This document shows, in pieces, positions 32,220-39,552 of a stretch of DNA of 45,912 bases. Source of the stretch: an uncultured Oscillospiraceae bacterium (lineage in GTDB: Bacteria > Bacillota > Clostridia > Oscillospirales > Oscillospiraceae); assembly GCA_934623575.1 (NCBI GenBank), contig CAKTVL010000013.1:1-45912 (forward strand), in the 5' to 3' direction. The translations under genes and the position numbers were made by a program. Each line of letters starts with the position of its first letter. Positions within the stretch are counted from its first letter, which is position 1. The notes beneath the pieces are model-generated. The model made no database searches and was not told where the DNA came from. It was given only the letters and a program-made list of their open reading frames with translations.

Positions 32220-32414
32220 TCACAGGGAGAACAGGGTCTTTACCAGGTCGAACAGGTCGCTGATCTGCTGCACCAGCATCATCAGTACCACGATAAGCCC
32301 CGCCAGCGTGGTCATCATCGCCTGCTCCTCCCGGCCGCTGCGCACCAGCAGCAGATTCAGCACCGCCACCAGGATACCGATGGCCGCGATCTTGAAAATC
32401 AGGTCAACATCCAT
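32220..32414 (-). CDS. spoIIIAC: Stage III sporulation protein AC
   Basis: 64 residues with two membrane helices (IFKIAAIGILVAVLNLLLV and LAGLIVVLMMLVQQI) and the loop RSGREEQAMMTT between them, a very conserved small subunit. It lies 10 nt after spoIIIAB. Confidence 0.94.
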   Translation of the reverse strand: MDVDLIFKIAAIGILVAVLNLLLVRSGREEQAMMTTLAGLIVVLMMLVQQISDLFDLVKTLFSL

Positions 32415-32424
32415 TGCTCGTCCC

Positions 32425-32910
32425 TCATAGCAGTAAAATAATGGTCAGCGCCGCACCGCACAGCACGGCGGAGGTCCTGACGCGCCGGCTGCGGCGGTCC
32501 TCCTCGCAGCGGCGGCGATACAGCCCCTCTGCTTCCTCCTTTGCCCGTGCCAGCGTCCCCTCCAGCTGCCTGGCGTCCCCGCTCCAGGACACCCTGCGTA
32601 GCACCTCCGCCAGCGCGGCGTCCGGCATCGCGGAAAACACGCTGTCCCACACTGTCTGTAAAGGCATATCCCCTTGCAGCTCATCCAGCACCTGCCGGAA
32701 CCACGCCCCGCAGCGCTCCCGCGCCGACAGCTTCTCCAGCAGCGCCGGCACCGGCGTCCGCTGCCAGCGGATGGCGCTCTCCGCCTCCCCCAGCGCCGCG
32801 GCAAAGGCCCAGACCAGTGCCTGCGCCTCCCGCTGCCGCATACGATCCCGCCGCAGCACGGCGGCGGCAGCCAGCAGCACCAGCGCCGCGCCGAAAATCG
32901 TCGTGCTCAC
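32425..32910 (-). CDS. spoIIIAB: Stage III sporulation protein AB
   Basis: 161 residues starting at GTG 32910 (encoding MSTTIFGAALVLLAAAAVL, a membrane helix) with GGAGGA 5 nt upstream; start overlaps the spoIIIAA stop (GTGA). Then a soluble helical domain (FAAALGEAESAIRWQRTPVP, QLEGTLARAKEEAEGLYRRR) and a C-terminal helix (VLCGAALTIILLL). GspF-like architecture, which fits a secretion-like assembly. Confidence 0.92.
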   Translation of the reverse strand: MSTTIFGAALVLLAAAAVLRRDRMRQREAQALVWAFAAALGEAESAIRWQRTPVPALLEKLSARERCGAWFRQVLDELQGDMPLQTVWDSVFSAMPDAALAEVLRRVSWSGDARQLEGTLARAKEEAEGLYRRRCEEDRRSRRVRTSAVLCGAALTIILLL

Positions 32911-33824
32911 AGCTCCTCCGCGCCATAGCACCGCCGCCCGTCCGCCACCGTGATGGTGATCAGCCGGCGAAAGACCCCGGCATGCGCCATCCGGCAGAAC
33001 AGCGGCTTGCGGCGCAGGTCCTCCGGCCCCTCGGCGTGGATGGTCGCCAGCAGCTTCACACCGCAATTGGCCGCCGCCGTCATAGCCAGAATATCCGCTT
33101 CCTCGGTGATCTCGTCCACGGCGATCACCTGCGGGTTGGCGCAGCGCAGCAGCATGGGGATGCCCAGCGCCTTGGGACAGGCGTCCAGCACGTCCGTGTG
33201 GCAGCCCACATCCAGCTGCGGCACGCCCCTGTACATTCCAGCGAGCTCTCCCCGCTCATCCACCAGCCCCACCCGCAGCGGCGGACGGCCCTCTGTCCCG
33301 TTGGACAGCGCCGCCACCATGTCCCGCAGCAGCGTGGTCTTGCCGCCGCCCGGCGGCGCGGCGATCAGCGTGCTGTCAAAGCCGCCGTCGACCAGGGACG
33401 GCACCTCCTGCCACAGCCCCCGCACCTGCCGACTGATACGCACTGTGGCGGAGGAGATGTCCCGCAGCGCCGCGACGCCCTCCTTCCCGGTCGTCACCGT
33501 GCCGCACAGGCCGATGCGAAAGCCGCCGCGTCCGATCAGATACCCCTTGGCCATGGTCTCCGCCGCGGCGTAGCGGGAGTACCCCGTCACCGCGTCGCAC
33601 AGCTGCTCCAGATCCGCCTGCGTGACGCTCTGCATTGGCAGCTCGTCGCTGACAAGCAGCTCTCCTTCACAGGTCACCAGCGTCATCGGCCGTCCCGCCC
33701 GCAGGCGGAACTCCTCCGCCTGCGCCTTCCGGTGCTCCGGCACACGCCGGGCGACCTGCTGCCACCGGGCGGGCAATAGTGCCGCCGCCTGCTCATAGCG
33801 CCCGATCGCCTCTCCTATCTCCAT
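32907..33824 (-). CDS. spoIIIAA: Stage III sporulation protein AA (ATPase)
   Basis: Secretion-type ATPase that powers the mother cell-forespore channel. I chose MEIGEAIG (33824) because AAGGAGG sits 9 nt upstream; the longer frame reads through the promoter and terminator. 305 residues with Walker A APPGGGKT (156-163), DERGELAGMYRG, the VIAVDEITEEADI Walker B region, and the C-terminal FRRLITITVADGRR. Head of the eight-gene spoIIIAA-AH operon transcribed from the sigma-E-like promoter. Confidence 0.95.
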   Translation of the reverse strand: MEIGEAIGRYEQAAALLPARWQQVARRVPEHRKAQAEEFRLRAGRPMTLVTCEGELLVSDELPMQSVTQADLEQLCDAVTGYSRYAAAETMAKGYLIGRGGFRIGLCGTVTTGKEGVAALRDISSATVRISRQVRGLWQEVPSLVDGGFDSTLIAAPPGGGKTTLLRDMVAALSNGTEGRPPLRVGLVDERGELAGMYRGVPQLDVGCHTDVLDACPKALGIPMLLRCANPQVIAVDEITEEADILAMTAAANCGVKLLATIHAEGPEDLRRKPLFCRMAHAGVFRRLITITVADGRRCYGAEEL

Positions 33825-33854
33825 GGCCACGCCCTCCTTTGTTGTGTATACCCC

Positions 33855-33883
33855 AACGTATGAGGGCTCGTCCCGGAATATGC
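33855..33883 (-). promoter_or_regulatory. Sigma-E-like promoter of the spoIIIA operon
   Basis: Minus strand -35 GCATATT (33877-33883) fits the sigma-E pattern KMATATT, 14-bp spacer, -10 CATACGTT (33855-33862) with one mismatch to CATACANT. Expected start near 33848, leader about 24 nt with AAGGAGG. Position and spacing match sigma-E-controlled spoIIIA in Bacillus. Confidence 0.75.
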
Positions 33884-33885
33884 GC

Positions 33886-33918
33886 AAAAAAATCACCTCC
33901 CGCCTGCAGCGGGAGGTG
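33886..33918 (-). terminator. Intrinsic terminator after the YkvI-type gene
   Basis: Minus-strand hairpin CACCTCCCGC-TGCAG-GCGGGAGGTG (33894-33918) followed by A and TTTTTTT, directly before the spoIIIA promoter. Confidence 0.9.
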
Positions 33919-33934
33919 AGAAGCGACACCCGGA

Positions 33935-35002
33935 CTACGCCTGCTTTTCCGCCTTTTTGGCGCGGACGAAGTGGATGACCAGAAACACCAGAAATACGAT
34001 GCTGATATAGCCGAAGATGGGATACACCGTGCCGATGATCTCCGCGAAGCCCAGCAGGCTGCCCGCCCAGGCCAGCACGGATACCGCCAGCAGCACGATC
34101 TTCTTATGCTGCCGCACAAAGGCGGACTTCTGCTCCACATAGGCGCTCATGCCCACCAGACTGGCCAGCGCGTTGCAGAACATGGCCACCAGCAGCATCA
34201 GGCCGTAGATGGTGCCCAGCGTGCCGTTGAGCCGCGAGGCCAGGGCCACCATGGGCAGCTCCGCCTGCACCGCCTCCGGATACGTCCCCAGGCTGGTGAG
34301 GATGCTGCCCGCCACCAACAGCAGCATGACCCCCGACAGGGCGATGCCCGCGTAGACGTGCTTCCGCTCCCGCACATACTGTCCCACCGGCGACATGATG
34401 CCGATGCCGCCCAGGATATTGTACGCCACGAAGGTCAGCGTGGCGATGATCCAGTTGGGCATCAGCGGATTCGTATTAGTGTACTGCATCTGCAAAATGC
34501 CCTCGGTCCCGAAGGTATACCAGGCCGCCACGGCAAAGCCCACCGTGGCCAGCACAAGGATGGGGATCATGGCGGAAAAAGCGTTGACCATGCCGCTGAC
34601 GCCCAGCAGCGCCGTCAGAAACACCGCCAGCATAAACACCGCGCTGCCCAGCCATGTGGAAACGCCGAACAGCTGCGCCAGCATGGCGCCCACCCCGGCG
34701 GACATGCTCACCACCACAAAAAGCAGGAACACCGCGCCGATCACGCCGCTGGCGCTGCGCAGCCACTTGATGTCCCAGGGCACCAGCAGCTTGTCCATCT
34801 CGGCGCAGCGGGTCATCTGCGTCAGCCGGACGAACAGCACGCCGATGGCCGTAAACAACAGTGCTGCCAGCACGAAGCCCACATAGCCCCAATTGCCGAA
34901 GGCCCCGAAAAACTGCCACAGCTCCTGCCCGGAGATAAATCCCGCCCCCAGAAAGCAGCCGACGTAGGTAAACGCCAGCGAAAGTGTCTTGATCTGCTTC
35001 AT
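33935..35002 (-). CDS. ykvI: YkvI family membrane transporter (LeuT-fold-like)
   Basis: Polytopic protein of 355 residues, about ten membrane helices, of the YkvI/COG3949 group, which has a transporter-like fold and no established substrate. Motifs include VGCFLGAGFISGQELWQFF at the first helix with the unwound GAGF segment typical of LeuT-fold carriers, GGIGIMSPVGQYVRERK, and NALASLVGMSAYVEQK. Start MKQIKTL (GAGGTG upstream), not the upstream MRCG. It has its own sigma-A promoter and terminator, divergent from ptb. Confidence 0.82.
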   Translation of the reverse strand: MKQIKTLSLAFTYVGCFLGAGFISGQELWQFFGAFGNWGYVGFVLAALLFTAIGVLFVRLTQMTRCAEMDKLLVPWDIKWLRSASGVIGAVFLLFVVVSMSAGVGAMLAQLFGVSTWLGSAVFMLAVFLTALLGVSGMVNAFSAMIPILVLATVGFAVAAWYTFGTEGILQMQYTNTNPLMPNWIIATLTFVAYNILGGIGIMSPVGQYVRERKHVYAGIALSGVMLLLVAGSILTSLGTYPEAVQAELPMVALASRLNGTLGTIYGLMLLVAMFCNALASLVGMSAYVEQKSAFVRQHKKIVLLAVSVLAWAGSLLGFAEIIGTVYPIFGYISIVFLVFLVIHFVRAKKAEKQA

Positions 35003-35034
35003 ACCGCACCTCATCGCGAAAGTATATCTTCGCT

Positions 35035-35063
35035 ACTATACCGTATTTCCGCCGGTGCGTCAA
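35035..35063 (-). promoter_or_regulatory. Sigma-A promoter for the YkvI-type gene
   Basis: Minus strand TTGACG (35058-35063), 17 bp, TATAGT (35035-35040). Confidence 0.7.
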
Positions 35064-35073
35064 CCCCGCCAGG

Positions 35074-35104
35074 GCTGACGGAAACGCTGTTAGCCTGACG
35101 GAAA
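35074..35104. repeat. Direct repeat CTGACGGAAA in the divergent ykvI-ptb region
   Basis: GCTGACGGAAA (35074-35084) and CCTGACGGAAA (35094-35104) start 20 bp apart, two helical turns; an inverted TTTCCG lies nearby at 35046-35051, inside the ykvI promoter spacer. Candidate operator between divergent promoters. Confidence 0.4.
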
Positions 35105-35132
35105 TTCTTTCACTGAATCCTTCGGTTTTTCG

Positions 35133-35161
35133 TTGACGGTCCCGCACTGCTGTTATATAAT
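35133..35161 (+). promoter_or_regulatory. Sigma-A promoter for ptb
   Basis: TTGACG (35133-35138), 17 bp, TATAAT (35156-35161). Confidence 0.75.
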
Positions 35162-35218
35162 GGTACATGGTATATAGATACGATCCACATATACACTTGA
35201 AATAGGGAGGATTTTGCC

Positions 35219-36133
35219 ATGATAAACACCATTGACGGCATCATCGCCGCGGCCAAGGGCGGCCAGCCCGGCGTCATTGCCGTGGCCGCCGCCCACGACC
35301 AGCCGGTCATCCAGGCGGTGGTTGAAGCCCGGAAGGAAGGCATCGCCACCCCCATCCTGGTGGGCCACACCGACGAGATCCGCGCCATGCTCACCGATCT
35401 GGGCGAGGACCCCGCCGCCTACGAGATCATCGCCGGCGATACGGATCAGGACTGCGCCGCCAAGGCGGTGGCCCTCTGCGCCGAGGGCAAGGCCAATTTC
35501 CTGATGAAGGGCATCCTGGGCACCGCCGACCTGATGCGCGCGGTGTTCAACAAGGAGCACGGCCTGCGCACCCAGCACCTGACCACCCACTGCATGCTCT
35601 ACGAGATCCCCGCCCTGGGCCGTATGCTGGTGCTCACCGACGGCGGCGTCAACACCTTCCCCGACCTGGAGAAAAAGGCCGAGATCCTGGAAAACGCCGC
35701 CATGGTGCTGCAAGCCCTGGGCTATGAGCACATCAACGCCTCCTGTATCTGCGGCGCGGAGCAGGTCAACCCCAAGGTGCAGTCCACCGTGGACGCCGAC
35801 GCCCTCTCCCACATGACCGACCGCTGGGCCAAGTACAATATGGATGTCTGCGGCCCTGTGGCCCTGGATCTGGCCGTCAGTGAGGAAGCCTGCCATCACA
35901 AGCACTTCTCCGCCCCCGGCGCCGGCAAGGCCGACATCCTGCTGGTGCCCAACTACGAGGTGGGCAACGGCATCGGCAAGGCCGCCAACCTGTTCGGCAG
36001 CGCCAGGAACGCCGGCATCATCCTGGGCGCCAAGGTGCCCATCGTGCTGGTCAGCCGCGCGGACAGCGCCTACTCCAAGCTGGCGTCCATCGCCCTGGGC
36101 AGCGTGCTCTCCGCCCGCATGAAGCTTGCGTAA
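35219..36133 (+). CDS. ptb: Phosphate acyltransferase, butyryltransferase type
   Basis: Converts acyl-CoA and phosphate to acyl phosphate and CoA; the butyryl variant feeds butyrate kinase. 304 residues of the PTA/PTB family (VLVGHTDEIR, FLMKGILGTADLMRAVFNKEHGL, TDGGVNTFPDLEKKAEIL, CGPVALDLAVSEEA, GAGKADILLVPNYEVGNG). GGGAGG precedes ATG. No acyl kinase gene adjoins it, so butyrate formation is not shown; a broader acyl specificity is possible. I see no terminator before the aminotransferase promoter. Confidence 0.88.
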   Translation: MINTIDGIIAAAKGGQPGVIAVAAAHDQPVIQAVVEARKEGIATPILVGHTDEIRAMLTDLGEDPAAYEIIAGDTDQDCAAKAVALCAEGKANFLMKGILGTADLMRAVFNKEHGLRTQHLTTHCMLYEIPALGRMLVLTDGGVNTFPDLEKKAEILENAAMVLQALGYEHINASCICGAEQVNPKVQSTVDADALSHMTDRWAKYNMDVCGPVALDLAVSEEACHHKHFSAPGAGKADILLVPNYEVGNGIGKAANLFGSARNAGIILGAKVPIVLVSRADSAYSKLASIALGSVLSARMKLA

Positions 36134-36204
36134 AGGCGTATTGCACAAGGATTTGTTTCATCTGACTACAAATTCCACAAATTAAAACGCATAGATTGAT
36201 AATT

Positions 36205-36235
36205 GCTTGACAATTTAACCAGTCAAGCATATCAT
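36205..36235 (+). promoter_or_regulatory. Promoter with embedded palindromic operator, aminotransferase gene
   Basis: TTGACA (36207-36212), 17 bp, TATCAT (36230-36235). A perfect inverted repeat GCTTGAC-N10-GTCAAGC (36205-36211 with 36222-36228) covers the -35 and most of the spacer, a typical place for a repressor to block RNA polymerase. Leader about 55 nt with AGAAGGAG. Confidence 0.65.
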
Positions 36236-36298
36236 GAACATATCCGCACGCCGCATCGCGGCCGGACATAGTACAATAACATAGAAGGAGATCATGTT

Positions 36299-37489
36299 AT
36301 GGTAAATCAGGAATATTACAACCTGGGTACGGCGCCCTCTGTCATTCGTCAGCTGTTTGCCTACGGTCTGGAGCAGGCCGCCAAGGTGGGCGCGGACAAG
36401 GTCTATGACTACTCCCTGGGCAACCCCAGCATCCCCGCCCCCAAGAAGGTCAACGAGTCCATCAAGAAGATCGTGGACGAGATGGATTCCATCAAGCTGC
36501 ACGGCTATTCCATGGCTCCCGGCTTCGATACCGCCCGCGCTGCCGTGGCCAAGGATCTGGCCAATCGCTTCGGTCTGGATGTGAAGGCCAGCGAGCTGTT
36601 CTTCACCTGCGGCGCCGCTCCCGCCCTGATCTCCATTATCAAGGCGCTGATCGTGGACGCTGACAGCGAGATCATGGCTGTCGCCCCCTTCTTCCCCGAG
36701 TATCGCCCCTTCGTCAATGCCAACGGCGGCAAGCTGGTGGTCGTCCCCGCCGACACCAAGGCGTTCCAGATCCATCTGGATGAGGTGGAGAAGCGCATCA
36801 CCAAGAACACCCAGGGCATCATCATCAACTCCCCCAACAACCCCTCCGGCGTTGTGTACACCGAGGAGACGCTGAAGGGGCTGGCCGCTCTGCTGGAGCG
36901 CAAGAGCGCCGAGTACGGCCACCCCATCTACATCATCGCCGACGAGCCCTACCGTGAGCTGGTGTATGGCGGCGTGAAGGTTCCCTTCATCCCCTGCCTG
37001 TACAAGAACACCATCGTCTGCTACTCCTACTCCAAGTCCCTGTCCCTGCCCGGCGAGCGTATCGGCTATGTGTACGTCCCCGGCTTCGCTGACGACGCCG
37101 ACGCGGTGTATGCCGCCATCTCCGGTGCCGCCCGTATCATGGGTCACGTCTGCCCGCCCACGCTGATGCAGAAGGTCATCGAGTACTGCGCCGAGGAGCG
37201 CCCCGACCTGGTGGCCTACGACGAGAACCGCAACCTGCTGTACAGCAGCCTGCGCGAGATGGGCTACGAGTGCGCCAAGCCCGACGGTGCCTTCTACCTG
37301 TTCGTCAAGGCCCCCAACGGCGACGCCAACGCCTTCTCCGAGAAGGCCAAGCTGGAGCACAACCTGCTGGTGGTCCCCGCCGACGGCTTCGGCTGCCCCG
37401 GCTACTTCCGCCTGAGCTACTGCGTGGCCAACGACATGATCCGCCGCAGCCTGCCCGCCTTCAAGGCCATGATCGAGAGCTATAAGTAA
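36299..37489 (+). CDS. Class I/II PLP aminotransferase, aspartate aminotransferase-like
   Basis: Fold type I PLP enzyme, 396 residues. Seen are SLGNPSIPAP (substrate loop), INSPNNPSGVVY (PLP ring contact), ADEPYRELVY (conserved D and Y), and the Schiff-base lysine K246 in YSYSKSLSLPGERIGY, with the C-terminal GYFRLSYCV arginine. Specificity is not certain; aspartate or broad amino acid use is suggested by asnA immediately downstream. It ends at a terminator (37512-37546). Confidence 0.82.
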   Translation: MVNQEYYNLGTAPSVIRQLFAYGLEQAAKVGADKVYDYSLGNPSIPAPKKVNESIKKIVDEMDSIKLHGYSMAPGFDTARAAVAKDLANRFGLDVKASELFFTCGAAPALISIIKALIVDADSEIMAVAPFFPEYRPFVNANGGKLVVVPADTKAFQIHLDEVEKRITKNTQGIIINSPNNPSGVVYTEETLKGLAALLERKSAEYGHPIYIIADEPYRELVYGGVKVPFIPCLYKNTIVCYSYSKSLSLPGERIGYVYVPGFADDADAVYAAISGAARIMGHVCPPTLMQKVIEYCAEERPDLVAYDENRNLLYSSLREMGYECAKPDGAFYLFVKAPNGDANAFSEKAKLEHNLLVVPADGFGCPGYFRLSYCVANDMIRRSLPAFKAMIESYK

Positions 37490-37511
37490 ACCAAAACGCT
37501 GCTATCAGCAC

Positions 37512-37546
37512 AGGCGTCCGCGGCACAGCCCGCGGGCGCCTTTTTT
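37512..37546 (+). terminator. Intrinsic terminator after the aminotransferase
   Basis: GC-rich hairpin GGCGTCCGCGG-CACAG-CCCGCGGGCGCC (one-base imperfections) then TTTTTT. Confidence 0.88.
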
Positions 37547-37603
37547 GTGATAAAACTCACAAAGTGCGCCGCCACATCGGTTGGATTTTCGCGCTTATTT
37601 CTC

Positions 37604-37632
37604 TTGCTTTTTGTCGTCAGTTCGCCTATAAT
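37604..37632 (+). promoter_or_regulatory. Sigma-A promoter for asnA
   Basis: TTGCTT (37604-37609), 17 bp, TATAAT (37627-37632). Confidence 0.72.
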
Positions 37633-37667
37633 AGCAACATATTTTTTATAAGAGAGGTGTTTCACGC

Positions 37668-38678
37668 ATGAGTAAAGTGACGATCCCTGCTGGGTACAAG
37701 ACGCCGCTGTCCACCTATGAGATGCAGCGCGCCATCGAGTTCATCAAGAGCAATTTTCAAGTGAACCTGGGGCAGGCGCTGAATCTTCGGCGCGTTTCCG
37801 CTCCCCTGTTCGTGGAGGAGAATTCGGGTCTGAACGATAACCTCAACGGCGTGGAGCGCCCTGTGTCCTTCGATATTCCCGACGTGGGTACCAACGGTCA
37901 GGTGGTCCATTCCCTGGCCAAGTGGAAGCGTCTGGCGCTGAAGCGCTACGACTTCAAGCCCGGCAAGGGCCTGTTCACCGACATGAACGCCATCCGCCGC
38001 GACGAGGAGGTAGACAACCTCCACTCCGTGTATGTGGACCAGTGGGACTGGGAGAAGGTCATCGAGCGCCGCGACCGCAACGTTGCCTATCTGGAGCAGA
38101 CTGTCCGCGCCATCGTGGGCGCCGTGGTGGAGACCAACGATGCCCTGCAGATCGCCTTCCCCAGCCTGCACACCAAGCTGGAGCGTGACGTCTACTTCGT
38201 CACCACCCAGGAGCTGGAGGACCGCTGGCCCGACTACACCCCCAAGCAGCGCGAGGACGCCATCTGCAAGGAGCACCACACCGTTTTCCTGATGCAGATC
38301 GGCGATGACCTGAAGCGCAGCGGCAAGCCCCACGACGGCCGCGCCCCCGACTACGACGACTGGTCCCTCAACGGCGACATCCTGATGTACAACCCCGTGC
38401 TGGACCGCTCCTTCGAGATCTCCTCCATGGGCATCCGCGTGGACGAGGCCGCCATGGACTACCAGCTGCGCAAGCGCGGCTGCGACGATCGCCGTGAGCT
38501 GCCCTTCCACAAGCTGCTGCTGGCGGGCCAGCTGCCCCTGACCATCGGCGGCGGCATCGGCCAGAGCCGTCTGTGCATGCTGATGATCGGCACCTGCCAC
38601 ATCGGCGAAGTGCAGGCCAGCCTGTGGGACAAGGCCACGCTGGACGCCTGCGAAAAGGCCGGCGTCATGATCCTGTAA
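37668..38678 (+). CDS. asnA: Aspartate-ammonia ligase (asparagine synthetase A)
   Basis: Makes asparagine from aspartate, ammonia and ATP. 336 residues, full length, related to class II aspartyl-tRNA synthetase core: RVSAPLFVEENSGLNDNLNG, PVSFDIPD, HSLAKWKRLALKRY, DQWDWEKVI, and GGGIGQSRLCMLMI at the ATP-binding end. GAGAGGTG precedes ATG. No T-box or other leader is present. It has its own promoter and terminator. Confidence 0.96.
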   Translation: MSKVTIPAGYKTPLSTYEMQRAIEFIKSNFQVNLGQALNLRRVSAPLFVEENSGLNDNLNGVERPVSFDIPDVGTNGQVVHSLAKWKRLALKRYDFKPGKGLFTDMNAIRRDEEVDNLHSVYVDQWDWEKVIERRDRNVAYLEQTVRAIVGAVVETNDALQIAFPSLHTKLERDVYFVTTQELEDRWPDYTPKQREDAICKEHHTVFLMQIGDDLKRSGKPHDGRAPDYDDWSLNGDILMYNPVLDRSFEISSMGIRVDEAAMDYQLRKRGCDDRRELPFHKLLLAGQLPLTIGGGIGQSRLCMLMIGTCHIGEVQASLWDKATLDACEKAGVMIL

Positions 38679-38685
38679 ACCATAC

Positions 38686-38715
38686 AAAAAAGGACCGCTT
38701 CGGCGGTCCTTTTTC
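38686..38715. terminator. Terminator after asnA with UUCG tetraloop
   Basis: AAAAAAGGACCGC-TTCG-GCGGTCCTTTTT (38686-38715), a C(UUCG)G tetraloop, symmetrical enough for both strands. Confidence 0.9.
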
Positions 38716-38719
38716 TCGC

Positions 38720-38747
38720 AAAAAGCGCCCGGCCAACGGCCGGGCGC
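38720..38747 (-). terminator. Terminator after divIVA
   Basis: Minus strand GCGCCCGGCC-GTT-GGCCGGGCGC (38725-38747) then TTTTT. Confidence 0.88.
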
Positions 38748-38753
38748 GCTCCC

Positions 38754-39344
38754 TTATATCTGCGGGTCGGGCTTTTTCAGCTCCTCCTCCATTTGCTGCA
38801 ATTCGGCGATCATGTCGTCAAAGGCGGCGAAGTCCGCGCTGTCCACCGTCTCCTGCGCCGCGCGCAGCTGCTCCGCCAGCGCCGCGTTCATGTTCAGATA
38901 GGTGCTGCGCCGCTGGCTGCACCACATCCGCTGCTGGCTGATGCACTGTGCCAGCCGCTCCATGGCCTTGGCCCGGAATTCCTCCGTGCGGCGGTGGGCG
39001 CTGATCTCAATATCGGCCACATGCTCCTTCAGCGCCTGGTACTCCCCTGCCGGCCCCCGCAGCGCGTCGTTTTCCTGCTGCAGCGCCGCCAGCTGCCGCT
39101 GCAGCTCCTGCACCTGCTGCTCCAGCCGTGCGTTATCCTCCCGCAGCCGGGCGTCCTCCTCCGTCATCACCCGCAGGGTACCGTTCTCGGCGGAAGCGTC
39201 GTCCCGCTCCTTCCGCAGCGTCTCGTTCTCGGCCTGCAGGGCCTCCACAGCGGCGCGATGCTCCTCGGCGGTCTTTTCGATAAAGGCCACCACGTCCTGG
39301 CGGTCAAAGCCGCCGAACATGCACGTCTTAAAGCTGGCATCCAT
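38754..39344 (-). CDS. DivIVA/GpsB-family coiled-coil protein
   Basis: 196 residues. The N-terminus FKTCMFGGFDRQDVVAFIEK is the DivIVA lipid-binding domain signature (GG[FY]-x-x-x-D-V-x-x-F), followed by a long coiled coil (about 25-110, heptads such as LREDNARLEQQVQELQRQ) and a helical C-terminus. DivIVA proteins recognise curved membranes at poles and septa and, in Firmicutes, help place chromosome or division proteins. Start MDASFKT has AAGG about 10 nt upstream. It points away from the symporter on plus. Confidence 0.85.
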   Translation of the reverse strand: MDASFKTCMFGGFDRQDVVAFIEKTAEEHRAAVEALQAENETLRKERDDASAENGTLRVMTEEDARLREDNARLEQQVQELQRQLAALQQENDALRGPAGEYQALKEHVADIEISAHRRTEEFRAKAMERLAQCISQQRMWCSQRRSTYLNMNAALAEQLRAAQETVDSADFAAFDDMIAELQQMEEELKKPDPQI

Positions 39345-39468
39345 GGGCAAGTACCTTCTCTCTCGTTTTCTTGCCCCCAGCATACCACAAATTTCGCTCC
39401 ATGACAAGGGAGCGCAGCGAAAAAGCCGCCTTTCCGCCAAATTTACCCAAAAAAGTTCCCCTCCGCGA

Positions 39469-39497
39469 TTTACAAACGCCTCCGCTTGTTGTATACT
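39469..39497 (+). promoter_or_regulatory. Sigma-A promoter for the symporter
   Basis: TTTACA (39469-39474), 17 bp, TATACT (39492-39497). Confidence 0.7.
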
Positions 39498-39552
39498 TTT
39501 GTTTAGTGTGTTTTATCGACAGACGTATCTATTGCAAAAGGACGGAGAAATC

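Noticed and set aside
37490..37667. T-box leader before asnA
   Set aside because: No GGTGGTACCGCG-type sequence or specifier stem is present; the gap holds only a terminator and a promoter.
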